This document shows, one piece after another, positions 1 to 7,260 of a stretch of DNA of 32,401 bases. The notes below the pieces were generated by a model. It was not told where the DNA came from and did not search any database. It saw only the letters and a program-made list of their open reading frames with translations. A program made the position numbers and the translations under genes. Source of the DNA: a virus; IMG/VR virus record IMGVR_UViG_3300042340_000166, positions 1-32,401 of that record, one strand, 5' to 3'. Position 1 is the stretch's first letter. Each line of letters begins with the position of its first letter.

Positions 1-2
1 GG

Positions 3-125
3 CAGATGCGTATCTCGCGCCCATGCCCGAAGTGCCTTCCTTGGTGTGCCAAGGTATTCGGCAGGATCTTCTACACGATGGACGATGGCATCCATGAGTT
101 CGACATGGACATCATGAAGATCTAG
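3..125 (+). CDS. Possible C-terminal end of a plus-strand gene, cut by the left edge
   Basis: A plus-strand frame is open from the window edge to a TAG at 123-125 and encodes about 40 residues. It has a Cys-rich stretch (CPKCLPWC) and ends in an acidic tail (HEFDMDIMKI). Codon choice (AAG, GAG, ATC, TTC, GAC) resembles the real genes of the window. If real, it converges on the putative tape-measure gene and the two stop codons share the palindrome CTAG at 122-125. I do not recognise the protein. A competing minus-strand frame that starts at 95 and runs off the edge cannot be excluded, so this call is weak. Confidence 0.35.
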   Translation, partial: QMRISRPCPKCLPWCAKVFGRIFYTMDDGIHEFDMDIMKI

Positions 126-2041
126 AATGCCAGTGTGGGTCTTGCGCCTTGGAATCTTGGTGACATGTCGATTCCAGCCTGCTGCCTTGCGGAGGGGGGA
201 GTCGATATCACTGCATTGTTGTTGTTCTGAATGCTTGTGCTTGGTGCCACGATTGGCTGCGTCATGTCGGGAAGCGACTTGAGCATTCCGTTTTCCGAAG
301 ATGCGCCTGGAAGCGATGAACTGGACGGTGGCTTTGGAGCGAGATCGGGATACTTAGCCGCCTTTTCAATGTCATAGTCCGATGTTCTTGTTCCCATCAG
401 CGTAGTGTCTTCAGCACCTTGAGTCACTCGACCAGAACCAAAGAGTCCACCAGCCTTTGCCGAAGGTAGGCTGAGTTTTGCCGACATGAATGCTCCACCC
501 GACAGATACTGTGCCTTCGTGTATCCCTCCACGAACTTGTTTCCATCGAACAGCGAGTCCTCGAAAACATTATACTGATTTGAGTATATGTCGAGCAGTC
601 TCTTGCCGAAGTCTGCGGCTCTCCTGCCGTCTGGACCATCTTGTTCTATTTCATCAAGCAACTTGACGAACTTCATGCTTTCGTCTTTTATCTCGTTCCA
701 TCCATCCGCGAGCATTTGCCCCGTCGTTGGATCGTTGATGTTCTTGATGTTCATGTCATACAAGCCCTGATACTGCGACATCTTGAAGTTGAGCCTGTCG
801 AGGGATTCCTCCACGACAGGATACTTCGAAAGGGAATCCGCACCGAATGCTCTCGTATCCTGTGCTTGCATGGACTGCATTCCGCCACCAGTGATGGCTT
901 TGTATGCCTCAACCTGTTCCTTGGTGTTCGTACTCGACAGGGTGTTGGTGATGTTCCCTGCCTCATCCACGACCATGTCGATGCCGCGCGCGCGAATCCG
1001 CTCTCCGCTGGGAAGAGTGCTGATTCCAGCCTCGTCCTGTGCATTTGCTATGTCGAAGTCGGTGGTTCCAAGTTCCTCTGCGGTCTTCAGCGTAGTTCCA
1101 CCCTGCCCATCGGAAACCGCGTATTTCTTCTTGACTGTCTGTGCGCCGCGATTTGCGCCAGCCTTGAGCATGTCCTCGGTCTTTCCTTCGATGGCATTCT
1201 TTATTATCAAGCCAGCACCCGCCGCAAGCAGGAGTGGGAGGAATGCCGTTGTTATGAAGGGAACGATAGCCTTGAGTATCGTTCCTAGCACCCCCGTCAC
1301 CGCACCGAGGCTTGATACGAGGGCAGTTCCGATTGGACCTATCAGTTTGCTGACGAATGAACCAAGCCCACCCGAGAACATCCCCAATATGGGAGAGAGA
1401 AGGCTCGACAACATTCCAAGAAGCCCCTTGCCACCGCCTTCGCCAGCAGCCTTGTTTCCACCGAACAACTTGCTGAAGAAACCTTGCTGCCTTTGCTCAG
1501 ATTCAAGTTGATCCTGATCGTCCTCGCGCTCCTGTTCTTCGGCAATCTCTTGTTGCTGTAGAGCATCCAGATTATCGGGTGCTGCATTTCCCGTCGCGAA
1601 GGTTCCGATTGTCCCCATCATGCTCTGATGGATGTCCTTCAGGTAGATGTCGATGCGCTCCATGATCATTAAAAAGTCGGAATCCTTGGCAAAGGTTACG
1701 GGTACGCCCTTGTCATTCCAAAGTTGCACTATCTGCTTGATCTCAGCAAGCGCACCAAGATCCTTCCTTCTCTTCTCCCGATCCTCAATCTCCTGCTTGG
1801 TGAGTTTCCTGCCCTGCTCGTCCCTACCCGTGGCTTCATATAGTTCGCGTTTCTTGACCTCAGCCCTGTCGCGTATGATCTGCGATCCTGGAATCATGCG
1901 TAGAAGAGGCGACTTCGTGACAAGATTGCTCTGCATCTGTAGCAACGATGCCTTGAATGCCGTGCTTACAGCCTCCTTGGTGGAGTACTGCATGTACTGC
2001 ATCTGCTGATTCGGGGTCATTGATGGGTTTGGTAGTGCCAT
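122..2041 (-). CDS. Putative tail tape measure protein (T4 gp29 position)
   Basis: This 639-residue protein would fill the tail tube and set its length, like T4 gp29 (590 aa). What is seen: a Met/Gln-rich start, a charged helical stretch (about residues 55-190, rich in Lys, Glu and Gln), a long Gly/hydrophobic segment (about 205-282) and a low-complexity Pro/Ser/Asn-rich tail (about 560-639). A hydrophobic middle between polar helical parts is common in tape measures. The gene lies just after gene 26 and the short -1 frame ORF, where tailed phages usually place it. The ATG at 2041 is 4 bases past the TAG of that ORF, with only a weak GAGA-type ribosome site. The name rests mostly on position and composition. 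A different cyanophage-type virion protein with a membrane-like segment is the main alternative. Confidence 0.55.
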   Translation of the reverse strand: MALPNPSMTPNQQMQYMQYSTKEAVSTAFKASLLQMQSNLVTKSPLLRMIPGSQIIRDRAEVKKRELYEATGRDEQGRKLTKQEIEDREKRRKDLGALAEIKQIVQLWNDKGVPVTFAKDSDFLMIMERIDIYLKDIHQSMMGTIGTFATGNAAPDNLDALQQQEIAEEQEREDDQDQLESEQRQQGFFSKLFGGNKAAGEGGGKGLLGMLSSLLSPILGMFSGGLGSFVSKLIGPIGTALVSSLGAVTGVLGTILKAIVPFITTAFLPLLLAAGAGLIIKNAIEGKTEDMLKAGANRGAQTVKKKYAVSDGQGGTTLKTAEELGTTDFDIANAQDEAGISTLPSGERIRARGIDMVVDEAGNITNTLSSTNTKEQVEAYKAITGGGMQSMQAQDTRAFGADSLSKYPVVEESLDRLNFKMSQYQGLYDMNIKNINDPTTGQMLADGWNEIKDESMKFVKLLDEIEQDGPDGRRAADFGKRLLDIYSNQYNVFEDSLFDGNKFVEGYTKAQYLSGGAFMSAKLSLPSAKAGGLFGSGRVTQGAEDTTLMGTRTSDYDIEKAAKYPDLAPKPPSSSSLPGASSENGMLKSLPDMTQPIVAPSTSIQNNNNAVISTPPSARQQAGIDMSPRFQGARPTLAF

Positions 2042-2045
2042 GTTT

Positions 2046-2234
2046 CTATCTCAGTTTCTGCTGCTTTAGCCGTTCATTCTCTTCCTTCACATGCTTTAGC
2101 AGGAGTGTCGTGTATATCTCCCTTTCCCACGGAATCATATTCTCCAACTCTGTCAGTGAATACTTGTAGTGCTGCATCATGGCGAAGTTCGTTTGATACA
2201 GGTTTCCAAGCGAGTCATGACAGAGGTTCAGGTA
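2046..2234 (-). CDS. Short -1 frame ORF after gp26, probable frameshift extension (tail assembly chaperone T domain)
   Basis: From the T run to TAG at 2046 this frame encodes 62 residues containing HYKYSLTELENMIPWERE and a charged helical end (VKEENERLKQQKLR). It resembles the small domains after tail chaperones in many phages (a hydrophobic/aromatic run, then xSxxELxxMxxxER). The first ATG in the frame is at 2180, has no visible ribosome site, and would cut off family-like sequence ahead of it (LGNLYQTNFA). The frame is open upstream only to 2268-2270, inside gene 26, with no ATG, GTG or TTG. The likely route is a -1 slip from gene 26, giving a fusion of about 294 residues (232 from gp26 plus 62). 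If initiated at 2180 it would be a 44-aa protein. Confidence 0.65.
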   Translation of the reverse strand, partial: YLNLCHDSLGNLYQTNFAMMQHYKYSLTELENMIPWEREIYTTLLLKHVKEENERLKQQKLR

Positions 2235-2929
2235 AAAAAATCCTTTAGCCCTCTGAAATCCGTCTTGAAGTCATTCTTGCAGAAGATGCACTTGCATTCG
2301 ACCGTCTTGCTCAGGTAGGGTGTCTTTCTGTAGAAACTTCCTATGTTCTCAAACTGTGCCGTGCTGAGTGAGTTCACGAAGTTCACTATCTCGTCCTTAG
2401 TGAAGTCCTTCTTGTCGTAAACTTCATCGCCATCGAAGACCATGTCTATGGATTCAGCGATGAAGTCGATGATTCCATCGGCACTCATCTCATCCATGTT
2501 CTTGGTGGCATCCGACAGCCTTGGATAGCGCATGACCACACCGAGTTTGTCCGTGAGCATTATCTTGTTCGATGTGTTTTCAGGAAACACGACCTCAAGT
2601 TCCTCAAGATTTACGCTGATGTCGGTCATCTTCTCGCAGGAGGGGCATTTTATCCTTGCTTCGACCACTTCTCCAACAGACTTCGCGCGGATCCGTATGA
2701 ACAGATACTCTATGTCGAACATCGACAACTTCTGAACATCATCTACACCGTCAACGCATTGCTTGATTATGTCGCACATGCTTGTGAGCATCTGTGCTGC
2801 ATCCTTGCTTTCAAGTGCCATGAACAGTATCTTCTGCTCCTTCATGAGGAATGGGCGGAAGAAAGTTGTCTTCTTGGTTGATGGTATGGTGACGGGATAC
2901 TTCGGTACTGCTATCGTGGGTAGTGGCAT
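2228..2929 (-). CDS. 26: gp26-like baseplate hub / tail assembly protein
   Basis: This 233-residue protein matches the T4 gp26 baseplate family. The start has the typical pattern of a Pro-rich strand followed by FRPFLMKEQKILFMALES, and the end is GLKDFF. Two CxxC pairs (95-98, KCPSC; 214-217, CIFC) could bind one zinc ion. The ATG at 2929 has a good ribosome site (GGAG, 5 bases upstream). In T4, gp26 is needed for hub assembly. Here its place just before the putative tape measure, and the -1 frame ORF that overlaps its end, suggest that it also works as the tail assembly chaperone, like lambda gpG. The family call is firm and the chaperone role is inferred. Confidence 0.85.
   Translation of the reverse strand: MPLPTIAVPKYPVTIPSTKKTTFFRPFLMKEQKILFMALESKDAAQMLTSMCDIIKQCVDGVDDVQKLSMFDIEYLFIRIRAKSVGEVVEARIKCPSCEKMTDISVNLEELEVVFPENTSNKIMLTDKLGVVMRYPRLSDATKNMDEMSADGIIDFIAESIDMVFDGDEVYDKKDFTKDEIVNFVNSLSTAQFENIGSFYRKTPYLSKTVECKCIFCKNDFKTDFRGLKDFFT
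2234..2240 (-). promoter_or_regulatory. Candidate programmed -1 frameshift site (T7 run) at the end of gene 26
   Basis: On the minus strand gene 26 ends GAT TTT TTT ACC TGA. In zero-frame phase the heptamer is T TTT TTT, so P-site and A-site tRNAs can both re-pair fully after a -1 slip. The next codon becomes TAC and opens the 62-codon extension. A purine run, AGAGGG, lies about 8 bases upstream, similar in kind to the Shine-Dalgarno-like stimulator of dnaX. I did not find a convincing downstream stem or pseudoknot by eye. Confidence 0.6.
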
Positions 2930-2948
2930 AACAACTCCATTGTTTAGA

Positions 2949-3674
2949 TCATCTGTTTCTGAAAATCGCGTTCGGCACTATCTGCTGTACTTGTACTTGC
3001 TGAATACCTTTGTTCAGATTACTGAGAAGGGTATTTTCTTCTGGGGGAGGAACATCTCCGCGTGGGAAGATTCTTCCTATGACATGGTATTCCGAGTATG
3101 ACATTGTGACGGTGACGGTCGAGAACTGATCCTGTGCTTCCGTGTTCAGTTCCATCTCTCCGACAGACTTGCAGAACACATCGTAAAGTTCGACTCCATA
3201 GGTCTTGTTGTCCAGTGGGTCGAGTTGGTATATCTTTAGGGACACGCGGTACTGATCGGGATATATCAGATCGGAGGTGATGGGTGAGATTATGTGACCG
3301 ACCCATCGTTCGAACATGTCCCGCTCGAACATGTCGAGTCCGACGCGGAAAGTCATCTGCAACTCGTTGGCATAGTTGGCTTCGTAGGGAAACTCCCTTG
3401 GAGGACCATATATCTTGTGTGGCTGAGACTGTATGGATCTTCCTGGTATCGACAGACTGATGCAGTTTCTCACAAGCCGTTCATTCACCGCAGCATTCAT
3501 GTTGGTGAACTCAAAGGTGAATCGGTTTGTCTTTGAGTATCCACCCTGAGACACGATTGCCGCTATCTGTCGGGTTATGTTGCTGCTGACAGGATCAACA
3601 AACTGACTGCCGTTCGTTGCCGCTGGCGATGTGTCTGGTGATGGTATTCTGCTGGCTGCTCTCTGTAGTGCCAT
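2949..3674 (-). CDS. 54: Tail-tube-fold protein, probable gp54 tail tube initiator
   Basis: This 241-residue protein has the pattern of the T4 gp19/gp54 tail-tube fold: an N-terminal polar region (1-40), then NRFTFEFTNM, a strand with SIPGRSI, GPPREFPYEANYANELQMTF, a FERWVGHI helix, a sheet ending VSLKIYQLD, and a closing VGEMELNTEAQDQFSTVTVT. In T4, gp54 sits on gp48 and nucleates tube polymerisation. gp48 is the first gene of the divergent operon here, which favours gp54 over the tube protein gp19, usually found beside the sheath gene. The ATG at 3674 directly follows the TAA of the upstream gene. Telling gp54 from gp19 needs a profile search. Confidence 0.65.
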   Translation of the reverse strand: MALQRAASRIPSPDTSPAATNGSQFVDPVSSNITRQIAAIVSQGGYSKTNRFTFEFTNMNAAVNERLVRNCISLSIPGRSIQSQPHKIYGPPREFPYEANYANELQMTFRVGLDMFERDMFERWVGHIISPITSDLIYPDQYRVSLKIYQLDPLDNKTYGVELYDVFCKSVGEMELNTEAQDQFSTVTVTMSYSEYHVIGRIFPRGDVPPPEENTLLSNLNKGIQQVQVQQIVPNAIFRNR

Positions 3675-4361
3675 TTATGGTGTTCCGTAGCCAAGTTGCC
3701 TGATCTTCTTGAACGAGTCTTTCCATACCTTCGATGGTTTTCCGCCGATGAACTGATATGTCGGCAAGTAGATCATCTTCATCCAGTACTGCGGTGGTAT
3801 CCTGAGAACCCTGCCACGCACATTGTCATATTTGTACCTTCTGACACAGACTCTCCCATATCTATTGTTCGGTTTGAAGAGTTTCTGCATGTTTATGCCT
3901 AGGATTCTGCTCTCTTCGTCCAACTCTGAACCCGACATGGTGGTCATGAGGTTCAACAGAAGCATCCTGCGTAACTTTGGTTCGATGTAGTGCAGGTTTA
4001 TGCCAAGGAATGACTCCGTGGAGTCGAGGTTGTCGAGCATTCGTATGACAAGCGGAAACCTGTCCCAATACTGCAAGTTCTGACTTTCGGGTTGATAGGC
4101 GAAGGTATACATCATTCCTTCTCGCTTACGCGGCACGAAGAAGTCGGGAATGCTGTTCTGCAATATTCGCGTCTTAGCCCTGCTGTCAAACTGAGTTGTC
4201 TTTGTGATCTCCATGTAGGCTTCCGTGGCAAACTGCTCGTACCAAGCCATAGCCTCCTCGGAATCGTCTTCCGTTGGTTCATCAAGATCGGCATCCCGCA
4301 TGTTAGCCATCTGAAGCATTATTTCGCGTAGGCTGATGTTTGGTTCTTGTTTCTTTGCCAT
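3675..4361 (-). CDS. Conserved T4-like phage protein of unknown function (possible DNA end protector)
   Basis: I chose the ATG at 4361 (228 aa, MAKKQEPN) because its A is also the last base of the gp4 TGA (TGATG), a common coupled arrangement here. A start at 4409 would overlap gp4. Notable motifs are MYTFAY, YWDRFPLV (98-105) and FLGINLHYI (118-126), followed by a helical region and a basic C-terminal half. I remember this YWDxFPLV...GxNxHY pattern from T4-like phages of marine bacteria, where it is usually unnamed or tentatively called DNA end protector (gp2). In T4, genes 2 and 4 are neighbours, which fits. The sequence alone does not prove that role. The N-terminal 40 residues are very acidic (DEPTEDDSEE). 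Confidence 0.5.
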   Translation of the reverse strand: MAKKQEPNISLREIMLQMANMRDADLDEPTEDDSEEAMAWYEQFATEAYMEITKTTQFDSRAKTRILQNSIPDFFVPRKREGMMYTFAYQPESQNLQYWDRFPLVIRMLDNLDSTESFLGINLHYIEPKLRRMLLLNLMTTMSGSELDEESRILGINMQKLFKPNNRYGRVCVRRYKYDNVRGRVLRIPPQYWMKMIYLPTYQFIGGKPSKVWKDSFKKIRQLGYGTP

Positions 4362-4816
4362 CAGTTGCTTATCCCCAGTTCTTTTTCCGTAAGCACTATG
4401 AACTTCCATCCCTTAGTAGCCGCATATCTCCTTGCAGCCTCCCACTTGTTCTGGTTCTTCACATACTCAAGGGACTCAAACAGGTAACTCTTGGTCTTTC
4501 TCTTCGGTTGCTTGGGCGGCTTGGTTTTCTTCTCTGGCTTGATCTCGACCAGATAGGTCTGCAACTTGTCGTCCTTCTCCCGCACGGTTATCCTGAAGTC
4601 TATGAAATACCTATGAGTCTTGCCGTCCATGTCGTACTTGTATGGGACAACCGTTGACTCGCTCGACCATTCGGTTATGGATTCCTTCAGATCGCAGTAG
4701 TCCATGAATTTTCGTTCCCAAGAACTTCGATAAATAATCTTAGTGGGATCTCCCCGATACTTTTTCGGGTTCTTGGGTTTGAATAGACCTTGTAGAAATT
4801 TTTTCTCAGTAGCCAT
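4361..4816 (-). CDS. 4: gp4-like head completion protein, PD-(D/E)XK nuclease fold
   Basis: Starting at the ATG at 4816 the protein is 151 aa, almost the T4 gp4 length (150 aa). An in-frame start further upstream (4978) would extend antisense through gp48 and looks spurious. N-terminal features are FKPKNPKKYRGDPTKIIYRSSWERKF. A nuclease-like core follows: E34 in the first helix, D73 (YFIDFRI), then E91-x-K93 (LVEIKP). It ends with a helix and FIVLTEKEL. gp4 joins the packaged head in its last maturation step before tail attachment. The start lies 2 bases from the divergent gp48 start, so both 5' control regions lie inside the other gene. Confidence 0.85.
   Translation of the reverse strand: MATEKKFLQGLFKPKNPKKYRGDPTKIIYRSSWERKFMDYCDLKESITEWSSESTVVPYKYDMDGKTHRYFIDFRITVREKDDKLQTYLVEIKPEKKTKPPKQPKRKTKSYLFESLEYVKNQNKWEAARRYAATKGWKFIVLTEKELGISN
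4729..4736 (+). promoter_or_regulatory. Candidate T4-type late promoter for gp48 operon (GATAAATA)
   Basis: GATAAATA followed by ATCTTA matches the NATAAATA core used by T4-like late sigma factors (gp55), with TATAAATA in T4. It lies 82 bases ahead of the gp48 ATG and inside gp4 on the other strand. A small hairpin (CCCGA at 4753-4757 pairing with TCGGG at 4765-4769) would fall in the leader RNA. Confidence 0.5.
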
Positions 4817-4818
4817 AG

Positions 4819-6387
4819 ATGAGCAGCATAAACAATCCATTCCAACTCCAAAACCTTCAGAACCGAGTCTACCGCGAGGGGCAGGATATACCGCGAGACA
4901 TAGCGTTCCCAACCGCAGGATCGGTCGGTCCTTCCGTGTTGAAGCCTTTCGTCGGTCCTGAGAATGAAACCCTGTCATCCATCATCAGCAATGATGGAAA
5001 CTTTCAGGGAAGGCGTTCTCTTGACCTAAAGGACATTGATCCAAGCGGAAGGAATGCCTTGCTGGACATTCCATCGTTCCTTTTCTATCCACAGGATCTC
5101 GGCAAGAACCGAAGATATCATCATTTCATCACATTCAATATCTATCAGGGAACCTCGGATGAGGTTCAGTTGCAGACAAGACAGAACAACCTGATGACCA
5201 GCACCTTCCTCGCGAAGGGTGGCTTTGGTGCAGGAACCCAACTTGCGGGAAGCGAGCAACAGGCAAGGGTCACGCTCGGTCAGGTGGGATTCACACAGGA
5301 ACAGATCACTCAGTTCGTGAATGCATTCGTAGGAGCGACGGGAACACTACAGAGCCTCGGGATCACCACCGACGAGCGCATCAACGCACTTGAGCGAACC
5401 CTCAATGGCGAGTTCATAAACCTATTCAACGACGCACAGGTCGATGAGAACGGAGTCAAGCGCGTCGATGCTGGCGTTGTTTCGTCCACCTTGAGTGCAA
5501 TAGGTGGTCAGTTTGCCAATATTGCAACGGAGTCGGTGCAGTTCCTTGCTGCATTCATTGAGGCAGGATACAGGGACAATACCAGCAAGGCAAACCGACC
5601 AAGGATGAACTCGGAGGAAGTCGGGGTTCGCAAGAATCAAGATGGAACCAGCCGCAAGGTGAACAAACCACTCAATGAGCAGATGATACTTCTTGCAAAC
5701 AGGCGTTTCAATCTGGCGAATGTGAAATCCAAGGATACGATCTGCCTGTACATGCCGCAGAAGATAGCATTCAATGACAATCTCATCTATTCTGAAGAAG
5801 ACATGGGAATGTCAAAGGTGGTCCTTGACTCGGTTCTGATGAAGCGTGGCTCTATTTCAGCAGGAGTTGAGAAAGTAGCAGTTGGTGGAGTAGCAAATCT
5901 CATAAACCAAGCCACAGGCATGGTTGGTCTTGAAGGCGTCAATCTTCAGGCAGTCAGGAATGCCGCGACAAGGTCCGTGGCAAATCCAAGAAGAGAGGCT
6001 ATGTTCCGCGATGTTGGACTCAGGACTCACTCGTTCTCGTTTCAGTTTGCCCCAAGGAATCCCGACGAGGCAGAGATGGTTCTCAACATAATCCGCATGT
6101 TCAGATACCATGCTCATCCAGGTCTGCGCGGAGGTGGTGGTCACTTCTTCACCTTCCCTGCTGAGTTTCAGGTTTCATTCCACACCATAACCGAAGGCGG
6201 AATAGTACTCACGAACGACAATCTTCCCAAGTTGCCAAGACTTGCATTGCAGTCGATCAGCGTGGACTATTCGGATGCCGGTGACTTCAAGACATTCACC
6301 GATGCCAAGCCAGCGTTCATCAGACTGGATCTTCAGTTCCAGGAGATGGAGCAACTTACAAACGAACACATCATCCACGGATACTGA
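4819..6387 (+). CDS. 48: gp48-like baseplate tail tube cap
   Basis: This 522-residue protein matches the gp48 tail-cap family. Its clearest region is the C-terminal third from about residue 392: REAMFRDVGLRTHSFSFQF, NPDEAEMVLNIIRMFRYHAHPG, the Gly-rich turn before FFTFPAEFQVSFH, and a tube-like sheet to the end. It is longer than T4 gp48 (364 aa); the extra length is mainly a mid-N-terminal helical/Gln-rich part (about 110-290). gp48 caps the hub and, with gp54, forms the platform on which the tube polymerises. The ATG at 4819 has no clear ribosome site, since the upstream bases also encode the start of gp4. gp53 follows after 3 bases. Confidence 0.85.
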   Translation: MSSINNPFQLQNLQNRVYREGQDIPRDIAFPTAGSVGPSVLKPFVGPENETLSSIISNDGNFQGRRSLDLKDIDPSGRNALLDIPSFLFYPQDLGKNRRYHHFITFNIYQGTSDEVQLQTRQNNLMTSTFLAKGGFGAGTQLAGSEQQARVTLGQVGFTQEQITQFVNAFVGATGTLQSLGITTDERINALERTLNGEFINLFNDAQVDENGVKRVDAGVVSSTLSAIGGQFANIATESVQFLAAFIEAGYRDNTSKANRPRMNSEEVGVRKNQDGTSRKVNKPLNEQMILLANRRFNLANVKSKDTICLYMPQKIAFNDNLIYSEEDMGMSKVVLDSVLMKRGSISAGVEKVAVGGVANLINQATGMVGLEGVNLQAVRNAATRSVANPRREAMFRDVGLRTHSFSFQFAPRNPDEAEMVLNIIRMFRYHAHPGLRGGGGHFFTFPAEFQVSFHTITEGGIVLTNDNLPKLPRLALQSISVDYSDAGDFKTFTDAKPAFIRLDLQFQEMEQLTNEHIIHGY

Positions 6388-6390
6388 TCC

Positions 6391-7260
6391 ATGTACGACA
6401 AACTCCCCAGAGTAAGATACATCACGCCGCAGGGATACAAGGAAGTATCTGACATAACGACCACGTTCCGCGTGAAGCAGATTGCCATCGATGAGGGAGC
6501 ATATCCCATACAGGCAACCGTTCCCGAAGGAGACAGACCAGAGATCTATTCTGATCGCGTCTACGGAAAGTCAACCTATCACTGGCTGATACTCAACATG
6601 AATCAGAAGGTGAATCCATACTACGAATGGGTTCTCTCGCCATCTTCCTTCGACAACTATGTGAACGAGAAGTATCCTGGCTATACGCTGTTTCTCCTCA
6701 GCGTCAATGGTGTGAACGGATTCACGGGTTCATTCAGGACAAACGACATCGTGTTTGCCACGGGAGTCACGAACCCCAATCTACAGCCGTCCATTGAGTC
6801 CTCTCTGAAGAATGCAAGAGTGGTGGACTTCGATCCTGCATATTGCAGGTTGGTCATGGAGTTCACGCAGAAGACTGCATGGCTTCCGCAGGAGGGCGAC
6901 TACATCGCCGGTGCAAACACAAATGCAAGGGGCGAGGTGAACTACTATGTCGCCAAGATAGGAAAGGTGATCGAAAGCCCATATGCAGCCCACCACTTTG
7001 AGAACACGGACGGCGAACTTCTCAATCCCACTCTTCCCGTCACCCTGCACAACAAGTTCGTCGGATCAAGCGATTTTGGCTATACATTTGGTGCGACTCC
7101 TCTTGGCAAGTACATACTTGAAGACTTTGGATCATACACCATCACAAACAGAGAGCATGAAAGCACGATCAACGATGCGAACAGGACAATCACCCTGATA
7201 TCGTCGCAATACATCCGCGATGTTGACAGGGACATAGAGACTATCTTGAACAATGGCTAA
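6391..7260 (+). CDS. 53: gp53-like baseplate wedge protein
   Basis: This 289-residue protein has the gp53 signature in its first 90 residues: YKEVSDITTTFRVK, then DRPEIYSDRVYGKSTYHWLILNMNQKVNPYYEW, like the IYGNPQLYWVLLMCN-type stretch of T4 gp53. In T4 this part is LysM-like and clamps neighbouring wedges together. It is longer than T4 gp53 (196 aa) through an added C-terminal beta-rich half. The gene lies between gp48 and the hub gene; its stop overlaps the next start by 8 bases, suggesting coupled translation. Confidence 0.85.
   Translation: MYDKLPRVRYITPQGYKEVSDITTTFRVKQIAIDEGAYPIQATVPEGDRPEIYSDRVYGKSTYHWLILNMNQKVNPYYEWVLSPSSFDNYVNEKYPGYTLFLLSVNGVNGFTGSFRTNDIVFATGVTNPNLQPSIESSLKNARVVDFDPAYCRLVMEFTQKTAWLPQEGDYIAGANTNARGEVNYYVAKIGKVIESPYAAHHFENTDGELLNPTLPVTLHNKFVGSSDFGYTFGATPLGKYILEDFGSYTITNREHESTINDANRTITLISSQYIRDVDRDIETILNNG

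Noticed and set aside
1-95. Minus-strand frame from ATG at 95 running off the left edge (starts MDAIVHRVEDPAEYLG)
   Set aside because: It is plausible as a next gene in the minus operon, but it has no ribosome site and its codon choice (GAA, GAT, CAT) fits the neighbours less well than the plus frame. It cannot be settled without more sequence.
641-1511. Overlapping plus-strand ORFs of 215 and 242 aa across the tape-measure gene
   Set aside because: Two different frames both open on the reverse of one real gene; Ser/Cys-rich, low-complexity translations typical of shadows.
3671-3683. CATAAATG on the minus strand at the gp54-like start as a promoter
   Set aside because: The match is made of the stop TAA and start ATG of adjacent genes and lacks the last A of the late core.
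4362-4409. Upstream start at 4409 for the 228-aa unknown protein
   Set aside because: The TGATG coupling with gp4 at 4361 and the MAKKQEPN start are more natural; the longer form only overlaps gp4.
4753-4769. Hairpin ahead of gp48 as a terminator
   Set aside because: Only 5 bp, with the T run inside the loop rather than after the stem, and located inside gp4 coding sequence.
4817-4978. N-terminal extension of gp4 to an upstream ATG at 4978
   Set aside because: It would overlap gp48 antisense and exceed the gp4 family length; the internal ATG at 4816 gives 151 aa, matching T4 gp4.
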